The notes beneath the pieces were generated by a model. It searched no databases. It had not been told where the DNA came from and saw only the letters and a list, made by a program, of their open reading frames with translations. A stretch of 64,000 nucleotides of DNA. It comes from Pseudomonas paraglycinae (lineage in GTDB: Bacteria; Pseudomonadota; Gammaproteobacteria; Pseudomonadales; Pseudomonadaceae). Both the position numbers and the translations under genes were made by a program. Location of the stretch: positions 62,001 through 126,000 of the forward strand of contig NZ_BQHR01000004.1 in the NCBI RefSeq assembly GCF_021601625.1. The letters run 5' to 3'. The stretch's first letter is position 1. The number at the start of each line of letters is the position of its first letter. This document shows positions 1 to 8,533 of this stretch, piece by piece.

Positions 1-119
1 TGATTTAGCCGGCCACGAGGGAATCATTGTTGTCCCCAGAGGTAATATCGGGGGCCGGGGGGGAGGGTGTAGCATCCGCACTTGTCTCGAGCGGATTGCA
101 GGTCTGAAGAACGATCAGG

Positions 120-1046
120 ATGGATAAACTTTCAAATATGTCGGTGTACATAAAAGTGGTCGAGATGGGCAGTTTCACGGCCGTTGCGAACCATCTGGAC
201 TCCACTGTCGGCAATGTCTCACGCGCCGTCTCGGCACTTGAAAATGTGCTCGATGCGCGTCTGTTGCAACGATCTACCCGACGTCTTTCGGTGACCGACG
301 CGGGTCGTCGGTTCTACGAGCGATGCATCAAGATTCTGGCCGACCTGGAAAGTGCAGAAGCCGAAGCGAGCAATGCAGCCTTGAAGCCCAGAGGAACCTT
401 GCGCGTGCACTGCGTACCTGGACTCGCTCGGCACCTGGTGACCGGCGCAGTGCTGGCGTACCGCGATGAATTTCCGGACGTCACCGTGGATTTGATGCTC
501 TCGCAACGCATGCCCAACCTGCTCGAGGACCAGCTGGATGTCTCGATCCTGATTGCTCGTACGCTGCCGGATTCAGCGTATGTCAGTCAGAAGATCGGCG
601 TCAGTCATTGCGTACTGGCAGCGTCGCCCGAATATCTGGATCGACACGGAACCCCGACCACGCCTGACGAACTCAGCGGTCATCAATGCTTGCTGCTCGG
701 AACGGTGGACTATGTGCGGGATGAGTGGCAGCTCAAGAGCAAAGCAGGTGACGCGACCTTCGTTCCCACCGGACCGAGCTTCAGCGTGAATGACATGGAC
801 GCGATGGCTATTGCCATTCGGGAAGGGGCCGGAATCGGCTTGTTGGCCGGATTTACTGCCATCGATGATTTGCGCTGCGGAAAACTGGTGCGGGTTCTGC
901 CTGACTACCATACGTACGAGCGCAACGTTTATGCCGTCTACACGTCACGACAGTTCGTCGATGCAAAAATCACTCGCTTTATCGATAGCCTGAAAGACCG
1001 CGTCGGTAGTCAGCTGGCAGCAACGGCTCAGGAACTTATCGGTTGA
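120..1046 (+). CDS. LysR-family transcriptional regulator
   Basis: DNA-binding regulator of 308 aa, the usual LysR length. The N-terminal winged helix-turn-helix is visible at about residues 5-65 (FTAVANHLDSTVGNVSRAV, then a TDAGRRFYERC wing end). The rest is a periplasmic-binding-like effector domain. Sequence style is of the CrgA-like subgroup. The ATG follows a weak purine-rich RBS (GAAGAACGATCAGG). The gene is convergent with the SMP-30 gene at 1169, so its target is more likely upstream, outside the window, or elsewhere. The effector is unknown. Confidence 0.9.
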   Translation: MDKLSNMSVYIKVVEMGSFTAVANHLDSTVGNVSRAVSALENVLDARLLQRSTRRLSVTDAGRRFYERCIKILADLESAEAEASNAALKPRGTLRVHCVPGLARHLVTGAVLAYRDEFPDVTVDLMLSQRMPNLLEDQLDVSILIARTLPDSAYVSQKIGVSHCVLAASPEYLDRHGTPTTPDELSGHQCLLLGTVDYVRDEWQLKSKAGDATFVPTGPSFSVNDMDAMAIAIREGAGIGLLAGFTAIDDLRCGKLVRVLPDYHTYERNVYAVYTSRQFVDAKITRFIDSLKDRVGSQLAATAQELIG

Positions 1047-1095
1047 AAGACCGCAGGCAGCCTCGTTGATTCAGGGATGGCGAGCGGGATTGAAT

Positions 1096-1119
1096 GCCGC
1101 GCATCCCTGGCTGCGCGGC
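1096..1119. terminator. candidate hairpin between convergent genes
   Basis: Perfect 8-bp inverted repeat GCCGCGCA / TGCGCGGC with an 8-nt loop. It sits between the ends of the LysR gene (1046) and the convergent SMP-30 gene (1169). There is no clear T-run on either side, so it is a possible but not typical rho-independent terminator. Confidence 0.35.
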
Positions 1120-1168
1120 GAGATATTGTTTCGATACTCACGAAGCGACCGCGAGATGAACGGCGTTT

Positions 1169-2287
1169 TTACACAGCAAACGCAGTCCCGCGAGTATTCA
1201 CAAAAAGCGAGTAGATCGAGTGACTGCTTGCCATGAACAGCCTGTTCCCTTCGCGCCCCCCGAAGCACAGGTTCGGGCAGCGCTCTGGCAGCGAAATATG
1301 GCCGATGGCCTTGCCCTGTGGATTGAAAACCCGCACGCCGTCGAGTTTTTCCAGGTCAGCCCTGGGATCGCCATTGCCGCCCCAGCCGCACCAGAGGTTG
1401 CCCGCTTCGTCGCACTTGATACCGTCGATTGCCGCGTAGTCCAGCCCCTCGATGTGCTTGCGGCGCTCGCCCAGTGTGCCGTCTTCCTTCACGGCAATGG
1501 CCCAGATCAAGCGATTGGGTTTGGCGCGACCTTCGACGACATACAGGGTTTTCTCGTCGGGAGAAAAGCACAGACCATTGGGGCCGTTCAGGTCGTCGAT
1601 GACCCGAGTGACCTTTCTGCTCTCACCGTCGATGCGGTAAACGGCGTGGGGTTGGCTCGGGGTGATTTTGTGGCCTTCGTAGTTGTTGCCGGTCTGGAAT
1701 GGCGGGTCGGTAAACCAGATCGATCCGTCACTTTTGCAGACGATGTCGTTGGGCGAGTTGAAGGGCTTGCCCTCGAAGCTGTCGGCCAGCACGGTGATCG
1801 TGCCGTTGTATTCGGTGCGCGTGACGCGGCGGCCTTCGCTAGTGGTGGTAGAGCCTTCGCAGACGATAAGCCGCCCTTGGCGATCCCGGCACATCCCGTT
1901 GGAGAAGTTCGAGTGCTCACGGTAGACGGTGAAGGTCTCGGTGATTTCATCCCAGCGCATGATGCGATTATTGGGGATGTCGCTGACCAGCAAATAGCGG
2001 CCATCGCCGATCCAGACCGGTCCTTCGGCCCAGCGCATGCCGGTGGCAAGTTTTTCCACACTGGCGTTGAAAATGCGCAGGTCGAGGAAGCTGTCGTCGA
2101 GGATGTGAATCAGTGGATCCGGGTAGCGTTGACTCAACGGTTCGGCGGCTTCAGCGAGACTGGGCAGCAAGGTGCTGCCGGTGGCGAGAGTGGCAGAAAC
2201 GGCGAGGGATTTTTTCAGGAAGCTGCGGCGGGTATTGCCCTTTACCTGTTCGAGGCTTTCAGGCTTGGCGGCCAGGGATGAGTCCAT
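1169..2287 (-). CDS. SMP-30/gluconolactonase-family protein, Tat-exported
   Basis: Predicted periplasmic lactonase or hydrolase of 372 aa. The N-terminus has a twin-arginine signal ([10 protein letters not shown] at about residues 18-27), a hydrophobic stretch and an Ala-rich cleavage region. The remainder is an SMP-30/gluconolactonase six-bladed propeller with typical segments ([55 protein letters not shown]) that contain the usual metal-site acidic and Asn residues. The start is supported by GGAG 8 nt upstream. It is divergent from the transporter gene at 2527. The substrate is probably a sugar lactone but is not determined by sequence. Confidence 0.85.
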   Translation of the reverse strand: MDSSLAAKPESLEQVKGNTRRSFLKKSLAVSATLATGSTLLPSLAEAAEPLSQRYPDPLIHILDDSFLDLRIFNASVEKLATGMRWAEGPVWIGDGRYLLVSDIPNNRIMRWDEITETFTVYREHSNFSNGMCRDRQGRLIVCEGSTTTSEGRRVTRTEYNGTITVLADSFEGKPFNSPNDIVCKSDGSIWFTDPPFQTGNNYEGHKITPSQPHAVYRIDGESRKVTRVIDDLNGPNGLCFSPDEKTLYVVEGRAKPNRLIWAIAVKEDGTLGERRKHIEGLDYAAIDGIKCDEAGNLWCGWGGNGDPRADLEKLDGVRVFNPQGKAIGHISLPERCPNLCFGGREGNRLFMASSHSIYSLFVNTRGTAFAV

Positions 2288-2494
2288 GTAGCGATCTCCG
2301 TGGTTTTATTTTTGTTGGGAGGCGTACTAATAACCTGTGATAGGACATCGTACAAGTTAATCGTTTGCTTGCCCCTACAGATCTTGGAGTGAAGTGCGCT
2401 TTGCTTAAGGGTGAAGTCTGGAATCCATATAGCCCAAGCGCAGCCTTATATTCCCAAACGAAGTTCATGTTAATTTTATAGTGCGTTTTAATCT

Positions 2495-2513
2495 AATCAG
2501 GTTTTTCCTGATT
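2495..2513. promoter_or_regulatory. inverted repeat immediately upstream of the transporter RBS
   Basis: AATCAGG-TTTTT-CCTGATT, perfect 7-bp arms with a 5-nt spacer, ending one base before the GGAG ribosome site of the binding-protein gene. It could be an operator or a 5'-UTR hairpin that affects translation or transcription of the operon starting at 2527. Confidence 0.45.
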
Positions 2514-2526
2514 GGAGCATTCGCTC

Positions 2527-3348
2527 TTGAAGATTTCGACACATTTGACACTTGGCCTGGCGCTCGCCGTCAGTTGCGCTGCAGCATTCGCGGGGCCCAC
2601 CCTTGATCGCGTGACGCAAAAAGGTGAACTCACCGGTGTCCTGATGGAGAGCTACCCGCCGTTCTCTTTTCTCAATGACCAGAATCAGCTCGACGGCTTC
2701 GATGTGGATGTCGCTAAAGCTGTGGCCGAGCGCCTTGGGGTCAAGCTGAAACTTGAAACGCCTTCCTGGGACGTGATTGCCGCAGGGCACTGGAACGGTC
2801 GATACGACATCTGCGTGTGCTCGATGACACCGAGCAAGGCGCGGGCCGAAGTGTTCGACTTTCCCGTGGAGTATTACCAGTCACCGGCGGTGATCGTGGT
2901 CAATGCGAAGGACAAGGAGATTGCCACTGGCAAAGATTTGTCCGGCAAAAAAGTCGGTGTGATCAGTGCGTCGACTTATGAGGCCTATCTGAACAAGGAT
3001 CTGGTCATTGAAGGCGCCGAGGACAAACCGTTGAGCTATCCGTTCGACAATGTCCAGATCGCGCCTTACGACAATGAAACCGTTGCCTTCCAGGATCTCG
3101 CACTCGGTACCGGCGTGCGCCTGGACGCTATGGTCACCAACCTGATCACCGCGCGTGAACGCATCGCTCAGGATCCGCGCTTCAAGATTGCCGGAGATCC
3201 ACTGTATGCCGAACCGAACGTCGTGGCGGTCGAAAAAGGCGATGCGCAATGGAATGCGAAAGTCACCGAAGTCATCGCACAACTCAAGACTGACGGCACG
3301 CTAAGCAAAATATCCCGCAAGTGGATCGGTTCTGATATCAGCCAATGA
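2527..3348 (+). CDS. ABC transporter substrate-binding protein (polar amino acid family)
   Basis: Periplasmic solute-binding protein of the SBP_bac_3 family (FliY/ArtJ-like), about 273 aa. A hydrophobic signal peptide ends near AAAFA. Family segments include YPPFSFLNDQNQLDGFDVDVAKAV and GKKVGVISASTYEAYL. I chose the TTG at 2527 because GGAG (2514-2517) lies 9 nt before it, while the TTG at 2512 lies inside an inverted repeat and has no RBS. The stop overlaps the permease start. Specificity is unknown; the neighbouring monooxygenase suggests an amino acid derivative. Confidence 0.85.
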   Translation: MKISTHLTLGLALAVSCAAAFAGPTLDRVTQKGELTGVLMESYPPFSFLNDQNQLDGFDVDVAKAVAERLGVKLKLETPSWDVIAAGHWNGRYDICVCSMTPSKARAEVFDFPVEYYQSPAVIVVNAKDKEIATGKDLSGKKVGVISASTYEAYLNKDLVIEGAEDKPLSYPFDNVQIAPYDNETVAFQDLALGTGVRLDAMVTNLITARERIAQDPRFKIAGDPLYAEPNVVAVEKGDAQWNAKVTEVIAQLKTDGTLSKISRKWIGSDISQ

Positions 3349-4190
3349 CAGCAATCAATCCGCATCCGGCCAAAGCGGCTGTTACCCCGCAAAAGCAGCC
3401 GCCACTGACACGTCAGCTGTTCGGTTTTCGCACGCGTCTGTATCTGACGTGGGCGGCGCTGTCGGGTCTGGGCGTGTGGTTTTTCATGCGCTTCGATCTG
3501 AAGTTTTCGATCATTCTGGAAAAGTGGCCGAACCTGGTCGGCCTGCATCTGGGGCCGAACGGGTTCTTGCAGGGCGCCGCGCTGACGATATTCCTGTGTT
3601 TCTGCTCGATCTGGTTTTCGTTATTGCTGGGCTTTGTCACCGCGTTGGCCAGGCTGTCGAGCAGCGCCGTGGCGTTTGGTATCGCCAGCTTCTACGCCTC
3701 GTTCTTTCGCGGCACGCCGCTGTTGATCCAGATCCTGTTGATCTATCTGGGGCTGCCGCAGCTGGGTGTGGTGCCAGGCGCAATCAGCGCCGGGATCATC
3801 GCGCTGTCGCTCAACTACGGGGCTTATCTCAGTGAGATTTTTCGTGCCGGCATCCTCGCGGTTGCCCCGGGTCAGCGCGAAGCAGCCGCCGCACTGGGCC
3901 TGAGACCCGCCGCAACATTCATCCATATCATCCTGCCGCAAGCCATGCGCACGATCATTCCGCCGACCACCAGCCAGTTCATTTCGATGCTCAAGGACTC
4001 GTCCCTGATTTCGGTCATGGGTGTCTGGGAAGTGATGTTTCTGGCGCAGTCGTACGGGCGTTCGTCCTACCGTTACATCGAAATGCTGACCACCGCAGCC
4101 GCCATCTATTGGCTGTTATCCATCGGTCTCGAACTGATCCAGCATCGCCTCGAACGCCATTACGGCAGAGGCTTCAAGCATCAGCGCTGA
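3345..4190 (+). CDS. ABC transporter permease (His/Glu/Gln/Arg/opine family)
   Basis: Inner-membrane permease of 281 aa of the HisM/GlnP type, with several hydrophobic helices and the cytoplasmic EAA loop REAAAALGLRP that docks the ATPase. It overlaps the upstream binding-protein gene by 4 nt (ATGA), indicating translational coupling. No ATP-binding subunit follows: the next gene is a monooxygenase. The transporter must borrow an ATPase encoded elsewhere, or its ATPase gene has been lost. Confidence 0.87.
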   Translation: MTAINPHPAKAAVTPQKQPPLTRQLFGFRTRLYLTWAALSGLGVWFFMRFDLKFSIILEKWPNLVGLHLGPNGFLQGAALTIFLCFCSIWFSLLLGFVTALARLSSSAVAFGIASFYASFFRGTPLLIQILLIYLGLPQLGVVPGAISAGIIALSLNYGAYLSEIFRAGILAVAPGQREAAAALGLRPAATFIHIILPQAMRTIIPPTTSQFISMLKDSSLISVMGVWEVMFLAQSYGRSSYRYIEMLTTAAAIYWLLSIGLELIQHRLERHYGRGFKHQR

Positions 4191-4225
4191 GCCATTCCGT
4201 TGAATGATTTCTAGCAGGAACCAAG

Positions 4226-5614
4226 ATGTCCGATCCTAAACCTCTGCTGTTTGCACTCTATGAACAAGCCAGCGTCGGGTGCGGCGGTGCGCCGAGTCTG
4301 TGGACGCACCCGGCTGACGAACGCCTGGCGATCAACTCGCTGGGCTACTGGTCAAACCTGGCGCGGATTGCCGATCAGGCGCACCTCGATATGTTGTTCT
4401 TTGGTGATGTGCTGGGCTTCTACGATGTGCTGGGTGGCAATGCCGATGCGGCAGTGAAATGGGCGGTGGAAGCACCGGCCAACGATCCGTTGATGATCAT
4501 TCCGGCGTTGGCGGCCGTGACGGAAAACCTGGCGTTTGGTGTCACGGTGACCACCAGTTATGAGCACCCGTTTACCCACGCCCGGCGCTTCAGCACGCTT
4601 GATCACCTCACCAATGGGCGAGTGGGCTGGAACATCGTCACCTCTTACCTGTCCAGCGCCGCCCGCAATTTCGGGCTGGAGCAAATGATCAAGCATGACG
4701 ATCGCTATGAGCGCGCCGAAGAGTTTCTCGATGTGGTGTACAAACTGTGGGAAGGCAGTTGGGCCGATGACGCCGTGGTTGCCGACAAGGCCCGCCAGCT
4801 GTATGCCAGAGGCGACCGGGTGCGACCGATCAATCACGAGGGGGCGCACTATCGCGTGGCCGGGCCGCACCTGACCGCTCCGTCTCCGCAGCGCACCCCG
4901 TTGCTGATTCAGGCGGGCTGGTCGGGACGCGGTCGAGAGTTCGCCGCCAAGCACGCGGAACTGATCTTCATCGCCAAATCCAACCCGCAGGAAATCCGTC
5001 AGGGCCTGGAAGACATCTGGGCCCAGGCTGAGGCGCTTGGGCGTCAACGTGAAGACGTGAAATCGTTGACTGTACTGCGCATCGTCACGGCCAAAACCGA
5101 AATCGAAGCCCAGCGCAAATACGACGAGTTGCAAAGCAACTATCACTTGCAGGCACAACTGGTCAGTTACGCCGGCGACACCGGCATCGACATCAGCCGC
5201 TACGCCGACAGCGATGCGCTATCGACGCACACCGAAGGCCTGACCTCTTACGTGATGCGCCCCGATGGCAGTGGAAAGCCGCTGACGGCGGGTGATGTGA
5301 AAAAGCGCTTCGCCAGCGTTACCCGTGGCAGCGACCTGATTCTCGTCGGTACACCGCAGCAAGTCGCCGATCGCATTGAAGAACACGCGCGAATTTCCGG
5401 CACCAGCGGCTACATGCTCAACCCGTTGATCAGCCCGGGCAGCCTTGAGGACTTTGTCGAACTGGTTATTCCCGAACTGCAAAAGCGTGGGCTGTATCGT
5501 ACTCAACCGCAGAGTGGCACTTTCCGCTCGCGGTTACGGGCAGATCACTCCAATCACCTGCCTGCCTCGGCCTATGGGGCTTCGTTCCGCTTCGACAAGG
5601 CGCTTTATGACTGA
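4226..5614 (+). CDS. LLM-class flavin-dependent monooxygenase (NtaA/SnaA/DszA family)
   Basis: Flavin-dependent oxygenase of 462 aa, normal for the NtaA/SnaA/DszA branch, which uses reduced FMN from a separate reductase. The typical N-terminal segments are visible (YWSNLARIADQAHLDMLFFGD, NDPLMIIPALAAVTENLAFG, GRVGWNIVTS, DDRYERAEEFLDVVYKLWEG, LLIQAGWSGRGREFAAKHAE). It lies 35 nt downstream of the permease, probably in the same operon. Relatives attack nitrilotriacetate, organosulfur compounds or S-alkylcysteines (Bacillus YtnJ). The substrate here is not known; the pairing with an amino acid-type binding protein fits an N- or S-containing nutrient. Confidence 0.85.
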   Translation: MSDPKPLLFALYEQASVGCGGAPSLWTHPADERLAINSLGYWSNLARIADQAHLDMLFFGDVLGFYDVLGGNADAAVKWAVEAPANDPLMIIPALAAVTENLAFGVTVTTSYEHPFTHARRFSTLDHLTNGRVGWNIVTSYLSSAARNFGLEQMIKHDDRYERAEEFLDVVYKLWEGSWADDAVVADKARQLYARGDRVRPINHEGAHYRVAGPHLTAPSPQRTPLLIQAGWSGRGREFAAKHAELIFIAKSNPQEIRQGLEDIWAQAEALGRQREDVKSLTVLRIVTAKTEIEAQRKYDELQSNYHLQAQLVSYAGDTGIDISRYADSDALSTHTEGLTSYVMRPDGSGKPLTAGDVKKRFASVTRGSDLILVGTPQQVADRIEEHARISGTSGYMLNPLISPGSLEDFVELVIPELQKRGLYRTQPQSGTFRSRLRADHSNHLPASAYGASFRFDKALYD

Positions 5615-5616
5615 CG

Positions 5617-6324
5617 CTATTTGACCGCATACACTTTGCGTACATAGCGCGTGCTTTTCCAGGCGCACGGTGCCCCGCGCGCAACAAACACGCTGTCGCC
5701 GGTATTGACGGTCACGCTCAAACCCTCAGGCGTCTGCAACGTTACGCTGCCTTCGATCAGGTACATCAGCTCATTGAGCTTGTGCGGGCGACCGTGACGT
5801 TCGTAGGGCGTCGAGTCCCACACGCCGACACGCAGATCGGTCGTGGCATCTTCGAAGGCATTACCTGACCGGCATTGCGGTGTTGCACCGATCAGAATCT
5901 GTTGCTCCGGCGCGGCGGAGGGAGACAGGTGTGCCAGCGGATCAAGCAGCGTCAGGCCGGGTTTCGCGGCTGCGGTGGCCATCGCGCAAAACGCCCACCG
6001 GGTGCCGGTCTTTGCTTCGATCCGCAGGGCCGTACCCCGGCCGATAACCGCGCTGGCGCCGACGGCCAGTTCCAGCGTCCGCTCCCGGGTTTTCAACGTC
6101 ACATGCCCCGCGTGAACCACGATCACCTCGGTGTGCGGGAAGTCGTCGATATCAAGGCTTGCGCCTGCTTCGACGATGCCTGCAGATATGCCGTCGCTCC
6201 CTGACCAGGCGACCTGACGTCCGGTCGAGAAAGGGTCTGCGGCGTTCAAGGGTTGCTGTTTGAAAGCGGTGTCGACGCGACTGCCATCGGCACGAGCCAA
6301 CAGCATGATGCAAGGTTCGGACAT
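5617..6324 (-). CDS. cupin-domain protein (bicupin)
   Basis: Protein of 235 aa with two cupin-like halves: an N-terminal one ending in EVIVVHAGHVTLKTRERTLEL and a C-terminal one with NELMYLIEGSVTLQTPEG and NTGDSVFVARGAPCAWKS. This resembles DUF861/cupin_3 proteins. The ATG at 6324 is chosen because GGAGC lies just upstream; the longer in-frame extension starts inside the GNAT gene's tail. It follows the GNAT gene at 6386 on the same strand and is convergent with the monooxygenase, with only a few bases between stops. Its catalytic role is unknown. Confidence 0.75.
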   Translation of the reverse strand: MSEPCIMLLARADGSRVDTAFKQQPLNAADPFSTGRQVAWSGSDGISAGIVEAGASLDIDDFPHTEVIVVHAGHVTLKTRERTLELAVGASAVIGRGTALRIEAKTGTRWAFCAMATAAAKPGLTLLDPLAHLSPSAAPEQQILIGATPQCRSGNAFEDATTDLRVGVWDSTPYERHGRPHKLNELMYLIEGSVTLQTPEGLSVTVNTGDSVFVARGAPCAWKSTRYVRKVYAVK

Positions 6325-6385
6325 ACGGGTGAAGCTCCAAGTCTTGAGGGGATTTCTTGGGGGGCGACCAGCGCCAGCGCGATAG

Positions 6386-7240
6386 TCAGCCGATGGCTTG
6401 AGTGACCAGGGCAAACTGCCGAACGCCATTGTTTGCTTGCGGTGCTGCACCGCGGGACATTTGGGCCACGGTGTCGACCTTTTTCAGGCCGGCGGCTTCC
6501 AGCCAATCGGCCAGGCCACAATCTGCTGGAATATCGATGCGCACAAAGGCATCCGGTATCCCGGCCAGCAATGTCGCGATCAGGTGTTGGGCTTGCTCAA
6601 GGTTTTCGGCGATCAGCGGGCCGATGCAACGGCCGCGACCGAATGGGCGCAGCAGGGCGAAGGCGTGCAATTGACCGTCACGCACAATGCCCACCGAATG
6701 CTCGACGACAGAGAACAGATCGCTGAGCACCGCTCGCCGATCCAGTCCGCTCCCGGCATTGGCCAGTTCCAGCGCCCGCGCATGATCCGACTCGCGCAAT
6801 GGGCGGCATTCTTCACCGTCTGCCAATGGCCCGGGCAAAGGGGCTTGCGCCTGGCCCTGGTGCTGCTGAATCCGGCCAAACTCGACAAAACCCTGACTGG
6901 CGTACAGCGGTGCGCCGGCCACGGTTGCATTCAATATCGCCGTGCTTGACTGGCAAGCCTGCAGCGCGTGTTCCATGAGCTTTCGCCCGATGCCCTGGCC
7001 CTGGTATTCGTCACTGACAATGACCAGGCCAATGGTCGTGAAATCACCTTGCGGGCAGGCAAACGCGGTGCCGATCAAACGCTCGCCATCGAGTACGACA
7101 AAGCCCTTGCTGACCCGTTGCAGCATGGCCCAGTCGTCAAGTCGATGGGGCCACTTCAATTGCACGGACAGTGCATGAGCCTTGGGCAGGTCGTCGGCAG
7201 TCATCGGCCGATAGACGTAGGAAGGGAGCGGGGTGGACAT
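6386..7240 (-). CDS. GNAT-family N-acetyltransferase
   Basis: Protein of 284 aa. The N-terminal half is a GNAT domain with the acetyl-CoA pyrophosphate loop (SDEYQGQGIGRKLMEHAL, residues about 77-94) and a preceding beta strand (TTIGLVIV). The C-terminal half resembles the YitH/acetyltransferase_18 extension. It is the first gene of a two-gene unit with the cupin at 5617. A GNAT near an NtaA-type monooxygenase and an amino acid transporter is reminiscent of N-acetylation-first routes for S-substituted cysteines, but the target is not shown by the sequence. Confidence 0.82.
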   Translation of the reverse strand: MSTPLPSYVYRPMTADDLPKAHALSVQLKWPHRLDDWAMLQRVSKGFVVLDGERLIGTAFACPQGDFTTIGLVIVSDEYQGQGIGRKLMEHALQACQSSTAILNATVAGAPLYASQGFVEFGRIQQHQGQAQAPLPGPLADGEECRPLRESDHARALELANAGSGLDRRAVLSDLFSVVEHSVGIVRDGQLHAFALLRPFGRGRCIGPLIAENLEQAQHLIATLLAGIPDAFVRIDIPADCGLADWLEAAGLKKVDTVAQMSRGAAPQANNGVRQFALVTQAIG

Positions 7241-7832
7241 GGCGATTCTCCGATCAAGAGTGTGCGCTGGCGCCGGGTTTTGCGCCGAGGTGAAGCCTGT
7301 ATCCCATCTGGATGAAAGCCTGACAAGGGGGCAGGGAATATTCGGCAGATTCCGCGAAGCACGGTCCCGAAGACCACACTTACTACTTAATCCGGGCCTT
7401 GTGTCGGCAGCAAATGCTTGGGCCTTTTTACCCTATAAAAGGCTTGTACCCAGTCTCGTCGCTCAGGCGCAGGATGTAGGTTCAATCGCCTCGATTCAGA
7501 ACCGGGCTGACAGGCGCCGCAGCAACTGATGCCAAGGCTGCGATGGGGCGCAGTTTCTGCGGGCAAAGTCGCTGTCGGAAATCAAAAGCGCCAGATAAAG
7601 GCCCATAAGTGCGCATAAACAGGGGCTTTGCCCAAGGCTGGAGCGCACCGCAAAGTCTGCTGAGTGGAATGACCAAAACGGTGATTTGTATCGAACGGAG
7701 GTCGCTTTTAACGCCATCTGCTGATTTCACGGTGTTGTAATGACGGTGTGCTGCAGCGTTGCATCGCTACTGCGCAAACCAGGCAAATGCTTGTAGCGCC
7801 ATTGACCTCAACGAACTTCAGGAACGCACTCA
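7241..7832. other. 592-nt divergent intergenic region without a gene
   Basis: Lies between the divergent GNAT (minus) and HAD (plus) genes and should hold both promoters. I see no convincing coding sequence. It holds an inverted repeat GCCTTTT-N8-AAAAGGC at 7422-7443 whose loop and right arm contain a TATAAA-like box, a candidate promoter or operator element. Confidence 0.5.
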
Positions 7833-8501
7833 ATGAGCTTTCTTCGCCCCAAATTCATTACCTTCGACTGCTACGGAACGCTGACCAATTTCCACATGGG
7901 CACAATGACCCGCGAACTCTTCGCCGATCGCGTTCCCGCTGAGCAGATGGATCAGTTCGTAAAGGATTTCTCGGCCTATCGCCTGGACCAGGTCATGGGC
8001 GACTGGATGCCGTATGACGAGATTCTCAAGACCGCTCTGGCGCGTACCTGCAAGCGTTGGGGAATCGAATACCGCGACGAAGGCCAGCTGTATTACGACG
8101 CTGTTCCGACCTGGGGCCCGCACCCGGACGTACCGGCCGGCCTGTCGAAAATCGCCGACAAGATTCCCTTGGTGATTTTCTCCAACGCCAGCAACAGCCA
8201 GATCATGTCCAACGTCGAAAAACTCGGCGCACCTTTTCACAAAGTCTTCACGGCCGAACAGGCACAAGCCTACAAACCTCGTCTGGCGGCGTTCGAGTAC
8301 ATGCTCGACAACCTCAACTGCGGCCCGGAAGACATCTTGCATGTGTCCTCCAGCTTCCGTTACGACCTGATGCCGGCCCACGACATGAAGATCAAGAACA
8401 AGGCCTTCGTCGCCCGTGGTCACGAAGTACCGGGCAACGCCTTCTACAGCTACCACCAGATCCCGGACATCGGCGGTCTGGCCGCACTGGTCGGCCTGTA
8501 A
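7833..8501 (+). CDS. haloacid dehalogenase type II (HAD superfamily hydrolase)
   Basis: Cytoplasmic HAD hydrolase of 222 aa. The nucleophile motif is FDCYGTLT with Asp12. Motif II is in VIFSNASNSQ, the conserved Lys in AYKPRLAAFEYML, and motif III in HVSSSFRYDLMPAHDM. This is the L-2-haloacid dehalogenase subclass, many members of which act on other substrates such as phosphates. AGGAAC precedes the ATG. It opens the plus-strand run of oxidases and transporter genes, so its job is probably within that catabolic pathway rather than dehalogenation of pollutants. Confidence 0.82.
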   Translation: MSFLRPKFITFDCYGTLTNFHMGTMTRELFADRVPAEQMDQFVKDFSAYRLDQVMGDWMPYDEILKTALARTCKRWGIEYRDEGQLYYDAVPTWGPHPDVPAGLSKIADKIPLVIFSNASNSQIMSNVEKLGAPFHKVFTAEQAQAYKPRLAAFEYMLDNLNCGPEDILHVSSSFRYDLMPAHDMKIKNKAFVARGHEVPGNAFYSYHQIPDIGGLAALVGL

Positions 8502-8533
8502 CGACATCCTCATTGGCAAAGGCGGGATTGAAC

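Noticed and set aside
1220-2281. Long plus-strand ORF (353 codons) opposite the SMP-30 gene
   Set aside because: Its translation has no family features, and the minus strand encodes a clear Tat-exported SMP-30 protein; a high-GC antisense shadow.
8057-8533. N-terminal extension of the FAD oxidase frame
   Set aside because: It runs through the HAD gene in another frame and reads as low-complexity Arg/Gln-rich sequence; the ATG at 8534 gives the family N-terminus.
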